This document shows, piece by piece, positions 35,003 through 43,934 of a stretch of DNA of 64,000 nt. How positions within the stretch are numbered: position 1 is the first letter of the stretch; each line of letters begins with the position of its first letter. The stretch covers positions 62,001 through 126,000 of the forward strand of contig CAKRJH010000003.1 of assembly GCA_934351255.1 (NCBI GenBank), written 5' to 3'. The DNA is from an uncultured Lachnospiraceae bacterium. Its GTDB lineage: Bacteria > Bacillota > Clostridia > Lachnospirales > Lachnospiraceae. Both the position numbers and the translations under genes were made by a program. Below the pieces are notes generated by a model, which was given only the letters and a program-made list of their open reading frames with translations, did not search any database and was not told the DNA's origin.

Positions 35003-36547
35003 TTATTTCTTGATCAGTAAGGATGTTCCGGTCATCTCTGCCGGCTGCTCCAGTCCCATGATCTCAATCAGTGTCGGAGCAATATCAGCCAGTGCTCCGC
35101 CCTCACGCAGAGTCACGCCATCCTCATAGTTTACCAGAACAAACGGAACCGGATTGGTCGTATGTGCGGTATGTGGTGCACCTGTCTCGTAATCGATCAT
35201 CTTCTCGGCATTACCGTGGTCTGCACAGATAAACAGTACACCGTCTACCTCTTTGATAGCCTCCACTGCTGTTCCCACGCACTGATCCACTGCCTCAACT
35301 GCCTTGACAGCTGCCGGGATCACGCCGGTATGTCCTACCATATCCGGATTTGCAAAGTTGATCACGATCACATCGTACTTGCCGCTGCGGATCGCTTCGT
35401 TGAGTCGTCTGCTGACCTCCGGTGCACTCATCTCCGGCTGCAGATCGTATGTGGCCACCGCAGGAGATTTCACCAGGGAACGCTCCTCATCTTTGTTTGG
35501 TTCCTCAACACCGCCGTTGAAGAAGAAGGTTACATGAGCATACTTCTCAGTCTCAGCCAGACGAAGCTGCTTGAGTCCGTTTGCTGCCAGAAACTCTCCA
35601 AAGGTATTTACGATCTCTTCCTTCTGGAAGGCAACCAGCTTATTGGCAATGCTCTCATCATAATCCTTGAAGCATACAAAAGTCAGAGGCATGAAGCCGT
35701 TGACACGCTCAAAATGATCAAACTGCTCATCACAGAAGCAATGAGTGATCTCACGGGCACGGTCCGGACGGAAGTTAAAGAAGATCACAGAATCATTGGC
35801 CTTGATCGTAGCAACCGGCTTTCCGTCTTTCTCGATCACGGTAGGAACCACGAACTCATCGGTCACATCCTCTGCGTAGGAATCAGCCACTGCCTGAACC
35901 GCATCGGTACCCTTGTTGCCCTCTCCGGCAACCAGTGCATTGTAAGCCTTCTCCACACGATCCCAGTTGTTGTCACGATCCATTGCATAATAACGTCCGT
36001 GGATACTCGCGATCTGTCCGACACCGATCTCATCCATCTTTGCCTGAAGCTCTGCCACAAAATCCTTTCCGGAAGCCGGTGGTGTGTCACGGCCGTCCAG
36101 GAAGCAGTGTACATAAACATTCTCCAGACCGTTTCTCTTGGCCAGCTCCAGAAGCGCATACAGATGTGTGTTGTGGCTGTGCACACCACCATCCGATAAC
36201 AGGCCGAACAGGTGCAGGTCAGATCCGTTCTTTTTGGCATTCTCTACAGCCTGCAGCAGAACCGGATTCTCGTAGAAATCACCGTCCTGAATCGCCTTGG
36301 TGATACGGGTGAGATCCTGATAAATGATACGGCCGGCACCGATATTCATATGACCTACCTCGGAGTTACCCATCTGACCTTCCGGCAGACCTACTGCCAT
36401 ACCGCTGGCCTTTCCAGGAACCCATGGGCAGGTTGCCATCAGCTCGTCCATCACAGGAGTCTTCGCCATCGCGATCGCATTTCCCTCCACTTTATCATTC
36501 AGTCCATATCCATCAAGTACCATCAAAACAACCGGTTTCTTACTCAT
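35003..36547 (-). CDS. gpmI: 2,3-bisphosphoglycerate-independent phosphoglycerate mutase
   Basis: A 514-residue alkaline-phosphatase-fold enzyme that interconverts 3- and 2-phosphoglycerate with Mn. Metal and phosphoserine motifs: VLMVLDGYGLND (Asp12), MGNSEVGHMNIGAGR (Ser near 61), GRDTPPASG and ICADHGNAEKM near the C-terminus. It forms the glycolytic block with gap, pgk and tpiA, but has its own good promoter and a palindrome in the leader. Confidence 0.97.
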   Translation of the reverse strand: MSKKPVVLMVLDGYGLNDKVEGNAIAMAKTPVMDELMATCPWVPGKASGMAVGLPEGQMGNSEVGHMNIGAGRIIYQDLTRITKAIQDGDFYENPVLLQAVENAKKNGSDLHLFGLLSDGGVHSHNTHLYALLELAKRNGLENVYVHCFLDGRDTPPASGKDFVAELQAKMDEIGVGQIASIHGRYYAMDRDNNWDRVEKAYNALVAGEGNKGTDAVQAVADSYAEDVTDEFVVPTVIEKDGKPVATIKANDSVIFFNFRPDRAREITHCFCDEQFDHFERVNGFMPLTFVCFKDYDESIANKLVAFQKEEIVNTFGEFLAANGLKQLRLAETEKYAHVTFFFNGGVEEPNKDEERSLVKSPAVATYDLQPEMSAPEVSRRLNEAIRSGKYDVIVINFANPDMVGHTGVIPAAVKAVEAVDQCVGTAVEAIKEVDGVLFICADHGNAEKMIDYETGAPHTAHTTNPVPFVLVNYEDGVTLREGGALADIAPTLIEIMGLEQPAEMTGTSLLIKK

Positions 36548-36606
36548 AATTCGTCCTTTCCTGCATCTATACTGTGCATTTTATAAATTCTTGTCTGCAT
36601 CAGACC

Positions 36607-36618
36607 ATCCTATAGGAT
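36607..36618. promoter_or_regulatory. 12-bp palindrome downstream of the gpmI promoter
   Basis: ATCCTATAGGAT is a perfect palindrome about 20 bases inside the predicted transcript. Its position is typical of a roadblock operator; the regulator is unknown. Confidence 0.35.
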
Positions 36619-36636
36619 AGTAGGTTTTGCGGTTAA

Positions 36637-36665
36637 ATTATACATGATTCCCCGATTCAAGTCAA
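36637..36665 (-). promoter_or_regulatory. gpmI promoter
   Basis: On the minus strand TTGACT, 17 bases, TATAAT, about 90 bases before the gpmI start. Confidence 0.75.
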
Positions 36666-36747
36666 CGAGAGGAACGATCTGCGGTACAATTACACATCAT
36701 CAAATCTTCATAGCACACTTGACCTATGAAATCAAAAGAAATCAAAC

Positions 36748-36782
36748 AAATAAGCCCGGGCAGAATCACTGCCCGAGCCTTG
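36748..36782 (-). terminator. Terminator of tpiA
   Basis: AAGCCCGGGCAG / CTGCCCGAGCCTT stem with a 5-base loop; on the minus strand it is followed by ATTTGTTTGATTT. It ends the gap-pgk-tpiA unit before the gpmI promoter. Confidence 0.75.
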
Positions 36783-36805
36783 GTTATGATATCTCAGTCC
36801 GTAAA

Positions 36806-37558
36806 TTACTTATTGTAATTAACGACCTTGCCGAAATCTGCCTTCAGAGATGCTCCACCGATCAGACCACCGTCAATGTCCGGCTTTGCAAGCAGCTCTG
36901 CTGCATTTCCTGCATTCATAGATCCGCCGTACTGGATGCGTACTGCCTCTGCAGTTGCCTCATCGTAGATCTCTGCGATGCAGTCACGGATGCCCTTGCA
37001 GACTTCCTGTGCCTGGTCGGATGTAGCAGTCTTTCCGGTTCCGATCGCCCAGATTGGCTCGTATGCGATAACCATGGATTTTACCTGATCTGCTGTCACA
37101 CCAGCCAGATCAGACTTGATCTGATAACGGATCCAGTCCATGGTAACACCCATCTCTCTCTGCTCCAGTGACTCACCACAGCAAAGGATTGGAGTGATTC
37201 CAGCCTCAAATGCCTTCTTTACTTTCTTGTTCAGAAGGACATCGTCCTCCTTGAAGTAATCACGACGCTCAGAATGTCCGATGATAACATACTTTACACC
37301 TGCGTCTACCAGCATAGCTGCTGAGATCTCACCTGTGTAAGCACCGCTCTCCTCAAAGTACATGTTCTCTGCACCTACTGCTACGTTTGTTCCCTTGGTA
37401 GCCTCTACTACAGGAACGATGTCGATAGCAGGAACACAGTATACTACATCTACGTCGTCATTTACTACTAAATCTTTCAATAATGCAACCAGCTCAACAG
37501 CCTCGCTAGGAGTCTTGTTCATCTTCCAGTTGCCTGCAATAATCTTCTTTCTTGCCAT
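36806..37558 (-). CDS. tpiA: Triosephosphate isomerase
   Basis: A 250-residue TIM barrel interconverting DHAP and G3P. Catalytic residues are seen in GNWKMNKT (Lys12), IIGHSERRDYF (His near 95) and VIAYEPIWAIGTGKTA (Glu near 167, loop 6). The C-terminal GSMNAGNAAELL and DGGLIGGASL bind phosphate. AGGAGATACAATC precedes ATG 37558. Located 22 bases after pgk. Confidence 0.98.
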   Translation of the reverse strand: MARKKIIAGNWKMNKTPSEAVELVALLKDLVVNDDVDVVYCVPAIDIVPVVEATKGTNVAVGAENMYFEESGAYTGEISAAMLVDAGVKYVIIGHSERRDYFKEDDVLLNKKVKKAFEAGITPILCCGESLEQREMGVTMDWIRYQIKSDLAGVTADQVKSMVIAYEPIWAIGTGKTATSDQAQEVCKGIRDCIAEIYDEATAEAVRIQYGGSMNAGNAAELLAKPDIDGGLIGGASLKADFGKVVNYNK

Positions 37559-37580
37559 GATTGTATCTCCTAATACGTTA

Positions 37581-38798
37581 TTATTTGTCGTCTGCTGCAA
37601 CTACACCTGGAAGGTCCTTACCCTCTAAGAACTCGAGAGAAGCTCCACCACCTGTAGAGATGTGTGTCATCTTATCGCCGAATCCAAGGTTGTTGCATGC
37701 GGATGCACTGTCACCACCACCGATGATGGTTGTAGCGCCCTCAAGCTCTGCCATAGCCTCTGCTACACGGATCGTACCCTTTGCAAAGTTTGGCATCTCG
37801 AAACATCCCATTGGTCCATTCCAGACAACAGTCTTTGCTCCCTTAAGAGCATCTGCAAACAGCTCTGCAGACTTAGGTCCGATATCCAGTCCTTCCATAT
37901 CATCCGGAATATCCTCATCTGCTGCGATAACCTTTGTGTTCGCATCGTTGGAGAAATCATCTGCTGCCAGAGTATCTACAGGGATCAGAAGCTTAACGCC
38001 TCTGTCGGCTGCCTTCTTCTCCATATCCAGTGCATACTGGATATAATCTTCCTCAAGAAGAGATTTACCAACCTTCTTGCCATGGCCAGCCATGAAGGTA
38101 TAAGCCATACCACCACCGATGATCAGGGTGTCAACCTTGGTCAGCAGGTTCTCGATAACAGGAAGTTTGGAAGATACCTTTGCACCACCCAGGATGGCTA
38201 CGAATGGGCGCTCCGGATTGTTTACTGCATTGCCCAGGAAATCGATCTCTTTGAGCATCAGGTATCCGACTGCACAGTCGCCGCCCTTTGCACGGATCTC
38301 ATCTGCAACACCTACGTTAGAGCAGTGTGCTCTGTGTGCGGTTCCGAATGCATCGTTTACGAATACGTCAGCGATGGAAGCCAGGTCCTTGGAGAACTGC
38401 TCTCCGTTCTTGGTCTCCTCCGGACGGAAACGGGTATTCTCAAGAAGGATAACATCGCCGTCCTTCATAGCCTCGATAGCAGCCTTTGCGTTTGGTCCTA
38501 CAACCTCTGGATCAGCAGCAAATTTTACTTCCTGTCCAAGCAGTTCTGTCAGGCGCTTTGCAACCGGTGCCAGAGACTTTGTCTGCTTGTCCTCCTCTGT
38601 CTTAACCTTTCCAAGGTGAGAGCAAAGGATGATCTTGCCGCCGTCAGCGATCAGTTTCTTGATGGTAGGAAGTGCAGCAACCAGACGGTTCTCATCTGTG
38701 ATGTTGAGGTCCTTGTCCAGTGGTACGTTGAAATCACAACGAACCAGCACCTTCTTGCCTGTTACGTTAATATCGTCAACAGATTTCTTGTTTAACAT
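37581..38798 (-). CDS. pgk: Phosphoglycerate kinase
   Basis: A 405-residue kinase producing ATP and 3-phosphoglycerate. Signature VLVRCDFNVPLDKD near the N-terminus, the HLGKVKTEEDKQTKSLAPVA region, and the ATP-binding 'TTIIGGGDSASACNNLGFGD' near the C-terminus. Between gap and tpiA; a strong hairpin terminator lies upstream, between gap and pgk. Confidence 0.98.
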   Translation of the reverse strand: MLNKKSVDDINVTGKKVLVRCDFNVPLDKDLNITDENRLVAALPTIKKLIADGGKIILCSHLGKVKTEEDKQTKSLAPVAKRLTELLGQEVKFAADPEVVGPNAKAAIEAMKDGDVILLENTRFRPEETKNGEQFSKDLASIADVFVNDAFGTAHRAHCSNVGVADEIRAKGGDCAVGYLMLKEIDFLGNAVNNPERPFVAILGGAKVSSKLPVIENLLTKVDTLIIGGGMAYTFMAGHGKKVGKSLLEEDYIQYALDMEKKAADRGVKLLIPVDTLAADDFSNDANTKVIAADEDIPDDMEGLDIGPKSAELFADALKGAKTVVWNGPMGCFEMPNFAKGTIRVAEAMAELEGATTIIGGGDSASACNNLGFGDKMTHISTGGGASLEFLEGKDLPGVVAADDK

Positions 38799-38828
38799 GT
38801 GTGTTTCCTCCTAAACATTAATTTGCAA

Positions 38829-38861
38829 AAAAATAGGTCCGGTCCAATGAAAGACCGGACC
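38829..38861 (-). terminator. Intrinsic terminator between gap and pgk
   Basis: Perfect GGTCCGGTC / GACCGGACC stem followed on the minus strand by TATTTTTTTGC. It ends most gap transcripts; readthrough would feed pgk-tpiA. Confidence 0.85.
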
Positions 38862-38902
38862 CAGATTGGATCATTATCCCATTCTTTAAGCGTCTGCTTA
38901 AA

Positions 38903-39940
38903 TTATGCTAACTCAGCGAAGTACTTGATTGTACGAACCATCTGAGATGTGTAGCTGTTCTCGTTGTCATACCAAGAAACAACCTGAACCTCATATAAAT
39001 CGTCAGCGATCTTAGAAACCATGGTCTGTGTTGCATCGAACAGAGAACCATACTTCATACCGATAACATCTGAAGATACGATAGGATCTGTGTTGTAACC
39101 GAATGACTCAGAAGCAGCAGCCTTCATAGCAGCATTGATTCCGTCAACTGTTACGTCTGCACCCTTAACAACTGCTGTTAAGATTGTGGTAGAACCTGTT
39201 GGTACAGGAACACGCTGTGCAGATCCAATCAGCTTTCCATTTAACTCTGGAATTACAAGGCCGATTGCCTTTGCAGCACCTGTGCTGTTAGGAACGATGT
39301 TAGCTGCACCGGCACGTGCACGACGAAGGTCACCCTTACGATGTGGTCCATCAAGGATCATCTGATCACCAGTGTATGCATGAATTGTGCTCATGATACC
39401 GGACTGGATTGGAGCGTAATCGTTAAGAGCCTTAGCCATAGGTGCCAGACAGTTTGTAGTACAAGATGCAGCGGAGATGATCTGATCATCTGCTGTTAAT
39501 GTATCGTTGTTTACAGAGAATACGATAGTCTTCAGATCGTTACCAGCTGGAGCAGAGATAACAACTTTCTTTGCACCTGCATTGATATGAGCCATAGACT
39601 TCTCTTTAGAGGTATAGAAACCTGTACACTCAAGAACAACATCTACACCGATCTCACCCCAAGGAAGCTCGTTAGCGTCTGCCTTAGCGTAGATCTGTAA
39701 AGTCTTACCATCAACTGTGATTGTGTTTGCCTCATCATCAGCCTCAACTGTGTGAAGGTTCTCACCGATCTTTCCACAGTATCCGCCCTGAGCTGTATCA
39801 TACTTAAGAAGATCAGCCAGCATAGAAGGCTTTGTTAAATCGTTGATAGCTACTACATCATAACCCTCTGCACCGAACATCTGTCTGAATGCCAGACGAC
39901 CGATACGACCAAAACCGTTAATTGCAACTTTTACTGCCAT
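38903..39940 (-). CDS. gap: Glyceraldehyde-3-phosphate dehydrogenase, type I
   Basis: A 345-residue NAD-dependent GAPDH. INGFGRIGRLAFRQMF starts the Rossmann fold (residues 7-22). The catalytic block SAASCTTNCLAPMAK is near 155 with Cys as nucleophile. 'SWYDNENSYTSQMVRTIKYF' is at the C-terminus. GAGGAATTTT precedes ATG 39940. A good promoter is at 39975-40003. Confidence 0.98.
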   Translation of the reverse strand: MAVKVAINGFGRIGRLAFRQMFGAEGYDVVAINDLTKPSMLADLLKYDTAQGGYCGKIGENLHTVEADDEANTITVDGKTLQIYAKADANELPWGEIGVDVVLECTGFYTSKEKSMAHINAGAKKVVISAPAGNDLKTIVFSVNNDTLTADDQIISAASCTTNCLAPMAKALNDYAPIQSGIMSTIHAYTGDQMILDGPHRKGDLRRARAGAANIVPNSTGAAKAIGLVIPELNGKLIGSAQRVPVPTGSTTILTAVVKGADVTVDGINAAMKAAASESFGYNTDPIVSSDVIGMKYGSLFDATQTMVSKIADDLYEVQVVSWYDNENSYTSQMVRTIKYFAELA

Positions 39941-39974
39941 TTTAAAATTCCTCCTAAAAATTTAATATATGTTC

Positions 39975-40003
39975 ATTGTAGCGAATTATTCCTCAAATTT
40001 CAA
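39975..40003 (-). promoter_or_regulatory. gap promoter
   Basis: On the minus strand TTGAAA, 17 bases, TACAAT, ~35 bases before the gap start. Confidence 0.75.
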
Positions 40004-40059
40004 GAGTTAATCTGTATTCTTTGATTTGACAGGCATAAAACGCTGCATCCCGGGACTGC

Positions 40060-40581
40060 TTACGCATCCCACAGAACAATTTTCTTCTGATCCAGACTCT
40101 CCTGCACCTTGATGCTTCTCTGGTTCCAGGAGCCCTTAAATTTGAGATTCCACTGCTTCTTGTCGATCTCGAACGGCCCGTCCACCAGCACATCCAGATA
40201 ACCGAGAATTTCTCTCGTATATGGAAGCCTGTGACACATATCTCCCAGAATATCCCTCTCGAAATCATATCCGGTGAAACACCAGATGCTCTTGTGCGGA
40301 TACCGTTCATGCACCCTGCGCAGCAGCCCGATCAGCCCCTCCTGGTTGGACGGTTCCATCGGCTCACCGCCTAACAGAGTCAGTCCGTTAATAAAATCCG
40401 GTGCCAGTCCCTCAAGGATCCGATCTTCCACCTCCCTGGTAAATGGCTCTCCATACCGGTAGTTCCAGGTCTCAGGCTGAAAACATCCCTCACAGTGATG
40501 TGGACATCCGCTCACAAACAACGTGACTCTCACACCTGGCCCATTGGCCACGTCCGTCATTTTGATTGCTCCGTAATGCAT
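40060..40581 (-). CDS. nrdG: Anaerobic ribonucleoside-triphosphate reductase activating protein (NrdG-like)
   Basis: A 173-residue radical SAM activase that installs the glycyl radical on NrdD. The SAM/[4Fe-4S] motif is SGCPHHCEGCF (C-x3-C-x2-C) near residues 29-38, followed by TLLGGEPMEPSNQEGL. Its start overlaps the mutY 3' end by 25 bases. nrdD is not in the window, so the partner is encoded elsewhere. The frame is open to 40878, but that would lie deep in mutY. Confidence 0.92.
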   Translation of the reverse strand: MHYGAIKMTDVANGPGVRVTLFVSGCPHHCEGCFQPETWNYRYGEPFTREVEDRILEGLAPDFINGLTLLGGEPMEPSNQEGLIGLLRRVHERYPHKSIWCFTGYDFERDILGDMCHRLPYTREILGYLDVLVDGPFEIDKKQWNLKFKGSWNQRSIKVQESLDQKKIVLWDA

Positions 40582-41666
40582 GACTCTCCTCCAATCTTCT
40601 CGTAATACGCCCGGAACGCCGTCGGAATACTGTACTGTTCCTCCATCTCCTCCGGTGTCACCCACCTGCCGGATATACCGTCCCCGTTCCCTTCCCGCAG
40701 TGCCGGTGGGATCTGCGGCAGATGGATCCGGTATCCGGTCATATGCCATTCGACATGGCTGAAGATGTGTCTGGCGGCTCCCAGCAGTTCGATCTGCGTA
40801 TCTGCGAGATCCCATTGCGCAAGATAGCGCCCTACCTGTTCCGGCTCCAGCCTTCCCTCCTGGGACGGGAATTCCCACAACCCGGCCAGAAGTCCCCGCG
40901 GCGGGCGCTTCTGCAGCAGATACCGCCCTTCACACTCCAGCAGAAATACTGTTCTGTCCTGGATCTGCCGTTGCTTCTTCTGCGGCTTGACCGGATAATC
41001 CATCCAGCTTCCATGCTGCCCGGCCAGACAATCCTGGCGCAGCGGACATTGTTCACAATGAGGCTGTCCGTTCGGAAGACAGATGGTGGCCCCCAGATCC
41101 ATCCACGCCTGGTTGACCTGACCGGCCTGTCCGGGCGGGATAATGCTCTGCACCTCCTGCCATACCCGGCGTCTGGTCGCCGTGCGGGTAATGTCGGAAT
41201 CATCCTCCATCAGTCTGCTGTAAATGCGGTAGACATTGCCGTCCACCGCGGGAACCTCCTGTCCAAACGCAATGGATGCGATCGCCCCCGCCGTGTATTC
41301 TCCGATCCCCGGCAATGTCAGCAGCACCTCATACTGATCCGGGAATCTGCCATTGTGCTCATCCCGGATCACACAGGCCGCCTTCTGCAGGTTTCTGGCC
41401 CGGTTATAATAGCCAAGCCCCTGCCACAGCTTCATCAGCTCGTCCTCCGGCACCGCAGCGAGGCTCCCCACATCCGGCAGTCTGCCAAGGAAACGCCGAT
41501 AATAGTCACGCACCGCCTCCACACGGGTCTGTTGCAACATGATCTCCGAGATCCAGACGCGGTACGGATCCGGCCTGTCTCGGCCCGGTTCTGCCTCCCG
41601 CCAGGGCAGCCTGCGCGCATGTACCGCATACCACTCTGCCAGACGGTTTCCTATTTCTCTTCTCAT
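40557..41666 (-). CDS. mutY: A/G-specific adenine glycosylase
   Basis: A 369-residue HhH-GPD DNA glycosylase that removes A opposite 8-oxoG. Blocks: SEIMLQQTRVEAV, LLTLPGIGEYTAGAI (helix-hairpin-helix), VPAVDGNVYRIYSRL (catalytic Asp), CEQCPLRQDC with an upstream Cys (iron-sulfur loop), and a C-terminal NUDIX-like 8-oxoG reader (LLQKRPPRGLLAGLWEFPSQ). It overlaps the sigma-like gene by 4 bases (ATGA). Confidence 0.96.
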   Translation of the reverse strand: MRREIGNRLAEWYAVHARRLPWREAEPGRDRPDPYRVWISEIMLQQTRVEAVRDYYRRFLGRLPDVGSLAAVPEDELMKLWQGLGYYNRARNLQKAACVIRDEHNGRFPDQYEVLLTLPGIGEYTAGAIASIAFGQEVPAVDGNVYRIYSRLMEDDSDITRTATRRRVWQEVQSIIPPGQAGQVNQAWMDLGATICLPNGQPHCEQCPLRQDCLAGQHGSWMDYPVKPQKKQRQIQDRTVFLLECEGRYLLQKRPPRGLLAGLWEFPSQEGRLEPEQVGRYLAQWDLADTQIELLGAARHIFSHVEWHMTGYRIHLPQIPPALREGNGDGISGRWVTPEEMEEQYSIPTAFRAYYEKIGGESCITEQSK

Positions 41667-42532
41667 GGCTTCAATGCCCTCTTGGCATCCTCAGATAAGC
41701 TGGTGATCTCCACGATCTCATCCAGCCCGATCTTGGTATAATCCGACAATTCCTGCGGTGTAGCCACACGCCCCAGTTCCTCCGCAAGGTACTTGGCAGC
41801 CTCATGCAGCAGATTGGTTCGGGCGACCACGGCATCCTCCCAGTCCTTTTGCTGTGTATCATCATCAATATAATACTCCATGGCGGCTACGATCTCCTTC
41901 TCCAGAAGATCATTGATCCCTGCCATATCTGCCACCTTTTCTTCGAGCAGATAGGACTGTGCTTCCTCCTGCAGTTTCAGAAATGCCGTCATCAGCGCCA
42001 GATTGCCCTCCGCCACCAGCTCCTCTGTCGGCACCGGCCTGCGGATGTACTTTTTGGCAACCTGCTGCACATAGGACAGGCGTCCCTGGATCAGCCGGTC
42101 ACGCAGTGCCTCCTCTCCCAGCAGAAAACGGGTGAACAGTTCCTGCTCCATGCTGCCGCTCAGGGTTTCCACTCCGGCCACTTCATCCTGGTATTTCATC
42201 CAGTTCCGCTGCGCCTGTGCACTGCGCCCCGGCTTCTTGCGCTGGGAGCGTCCCTGCCTGCTTCCAAGCTGATACTTCGGATTCTCCTGAAGTTCTCCGT
42301 CATCCTCCTGCGATGTCCCGGCCTGCAACTCCTGCGCCGGTACCACATAGGTATATCCCGGGATTTTGACTCCCTTCGCGCTCAGATACTGGTATACCGC
42401 CTCCATCTGGGCACTTCCTAGATCCATATCCGCCAGGTAGGAACCGATCTCCTCCTTCGTCATCTGATTGTCCGATGCCTTGGCGATCCCACAGAGTTCC
42501 TGCATATATTCCAATAATGTATTCTGATCCAT
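41663..42532 (-). CDS. Truncated sigma-70-like protein
   Basis: A 289-residue protein with sigma-70 fragments in order. Residues ~24-58 resemble sigma region 1.1 (EEIGSYLADMDLGS, YQYLSAKGVKI). Residues ~133-188 resemble region 2.1-2.2 (LIQGRLSYVQQVAKKYIRRP, ELVAEGNLALMTAFLK). Residues ~241-283 resemble region 3 (EELGRVATPQELSDYTKIGL). Region 2.3-2.4 (promoter melting and -10 reading) is replaced by an unrelated acidic stretch, and region 4 (-35) is absent. It may bind core RNA polymerase without recognising promoters, or be a relic. It shares an operon with mutY and nrdG. Confidence 0.7.
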   Translation of the reverse strand: MDQNTLLEYMQELCGIAKASDNQMTKEEIGSYLADMDLGSAQMEAVYQYLSAKGVKIPGYTYVVPAQELQAGTSQEDDGELQENPKYQLGSRQGRSQRKKPGRSAQAQRNWMKYQDEVAGVETLSGSMEQELFTRFLLGEEALRDRLIQGRLSYVQQVAKKYIRRPVPTEELVAEGNLALMTAFLKLQEEAQSYLLEEKVADMAGINDLLEKEIVAAMEYYIDDDTQQKDWEDAVVARTNLLHEAAKYLAEELGRVATPQELSDYTKIGLDEIVEITSLSEDAKRALKP

Positions 42533-42565
42533 AGTAATCCTGATTCCTTTCTGTCGATTACCACC

Positions 42566-42594
42566 ACTATATCATTTTCTGCGGGAGATTTCCA
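42566..42594 (-). promoter_or_regulatory. Probable promoter of the sigma-like/mutY/nrdG operon
   Basis: On the minus strand TGGAAA, 17 bases, TATAGT, ~35 bases before the start codon. Confidence 0.5.
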
Positions 42595-42690
42595 CATCAG
42601 TACCTGCGGCGTCTGAACCAGATGACAAAACACGATATACACAGTGTTTTTCATATTATGTTATTCGTTAATTGTTATGATTTTGTGAAG

Positions 42691-42729
42691 AAAAAAAGAC
42701 CAAACTGTGTTCTGCCACAGTCCGGTCTT
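42691..42729 (-). terminator. Terminator of the cytosolic cyclophilin gene
   Basis: On the minus strand AAGACCGGACTGTG pairs with CACAGTTTGGTCTT using two G-U pairs, followed by a run of eight T. Confidence 0.85.
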
Positions 42730-42763
42730 CCTGATTTCATATTCAATTATCTCTGACGGTCTG

Positions 42764-43279
42764 TCAGCATTTCTCCGGTTCCGGATAATCGACTCCCTTG
42801 GTGTCCACTGTGACTTTGATCATCATCTGTGGCTCAACCGGAGCGTCACGGAAATCGGTAGCGGTCGTTGCGATCGCGTCCACCACGTCCTGTCCATCGA
42901 TCACCTTGCCAAAGCCCGCATACTGCTTGTCCAGATAAAAGGCATCCTTGTGCATGATAAAGAACTGGGATCCCGCAGAATCCGGATGCTGCGCACGCGC
43001 CATGGATAACACACCTGCTGTGTGGGACAGATCATTGGCAAAGCCGTTCTGTGCAAACTCTCCCTTGATGCTGTAGCCCGGTCCGCCGGTGCCGATACCA
43101 TCCGGATCTCCACCTTGAATCATGAATCCATTGATGACGCGGTGAAAGATCAGTCCGTCATAAAAGCCCTTCTTGATCAGGGAGATAAAGTTATTTACTG
43201 TGTTCGGTGCGATCTCAGGATACAGTTCTGCTGTGATCGTACCCGCTGTGGTCTCAAATGTTACTACTGGGTTTGCCAT
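42764..43279 (-). CDS. Cytosolic cyclophilin-type peptidyl-prolyl isomerase
   Basis: A 171-residue single-domain cyclophilin without signal peptide. 'FHRVINGFMIQGGDPDGIGT' (near residues 47-66) and 'SQFFIMHKDAFYLDKQYAGF' carry the active-site Arg, Phe, Met and Gln positions. AAAGGAG before ATG 43279 decides against the longer frame. Its lipoprotein paralogue is at 4933-5601. Single-gene unit. Confidence 0.94.
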   Translation of the reverse strand: MANPVVTFETTAGTITAELYPEIAPNTVNNFISLIKKGFYDGLIFHRVINGFMIQGGDPDGIGTGGPGYSIKGEFAQNGFANDLSHTAGVLSMARAQHPDSAGSQFFIMHKDAFYLDKQYAGFGKVIDGQDVVDAIATTATDFRDAPVEPQMMIKVTVDTKGVDYPEPEKC

Positions 43280-43388
43280 GTTCGTAACTCCTTTCTGATA
43301 CATATTGTCTATGCCAAGTTTATCGGAAACTGTCATGTTTGTCTAGCCGTTCTCATAGAATAAAACACATCTTTGCAAAGGGCTGTCT

Positions 43389-43934
43389 ATGTTCACATTT
43401 CGTGCTGCCAAACCTGTTCATCTTCTGCTGCTCGCCGGTGCCGGCATGGCTCTGGGAGCCATCATTCTGTATCTGCTCTCACGCTGTCCCTGTGGCGATT
43501 CTCTGACCGCTCTGGCCGGGAAACAGATCACCGGATGGGATCCGGACACTACCCCGGGCTTTCTGCAGCTCACACATCTGCTCTATCTGCACGGGCGTTT
43601 CTGGATCATCGCCTGTTTTCTGATCACCGCGCCGGCCTTTGGTACGATCAGCAGCCTGTATGCCCTTGTGATCGGATTCCGTCAGGGCCTTCTGTGTGTC
43701 CTTCTGACTCTCTGCCTGCATACGCGCGGTTTCCTGCTGTGGCTATGCCTGTCACTGCCTCAGGGTCCTCTGTACGCCCTGTCGTTTCTGATCCTGTCCG
43801 CCAGAGGGTTTCATCTGGCAGACCACGCCAGGCCGGATCCCAGGCATTATCTGCTGCGCTCTGCCATGCTGGAACTGGGTGCGATCCTGGCACAGGCCTA
43901 TCTCAATCCCTGGCTGGTCCGTCTGCTGCTTTAG
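43389..43934 (+). CDS. Polytopic membrane protein, possibly SpoIIM-like
   Basis: A 181-residue protein with about five hydrophobic helices. The arrangement (N-terminal helix, long outer loop with CPCGDSLTAL, then four helices with LSLPQGPLYALSFLILSA) faintly resembles SpoIIM-type proteins, where an LPHG-like motif is usual; here it reads LPQG. The match is weak. The 3' end overlaps coaE by 32 bases on the other strand. Function unknown. Confidence 0.6.
   Translation: MFTFRAAKPVHLLLLAGAGMALGAIILYLLSRCPCGDSLTALAGKQITGWDPDTTPGFLQLTHLLYLHGRFWIIACFLITAPAFGTISSLYALVIGFRQGLLCVLLTLCLHTRGFLLWLCLSLPQGPLYALSFLILSARGFHLADHARPDPRHYLLRSAMLELGAILAQAYLNPWLVRLLL

Noticed and set aside
40582..40878. Longer NrdG frame starting at 40878
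   Set aside because: It would lie within mutY; the ATG at 40581 begins the family N-terminus.
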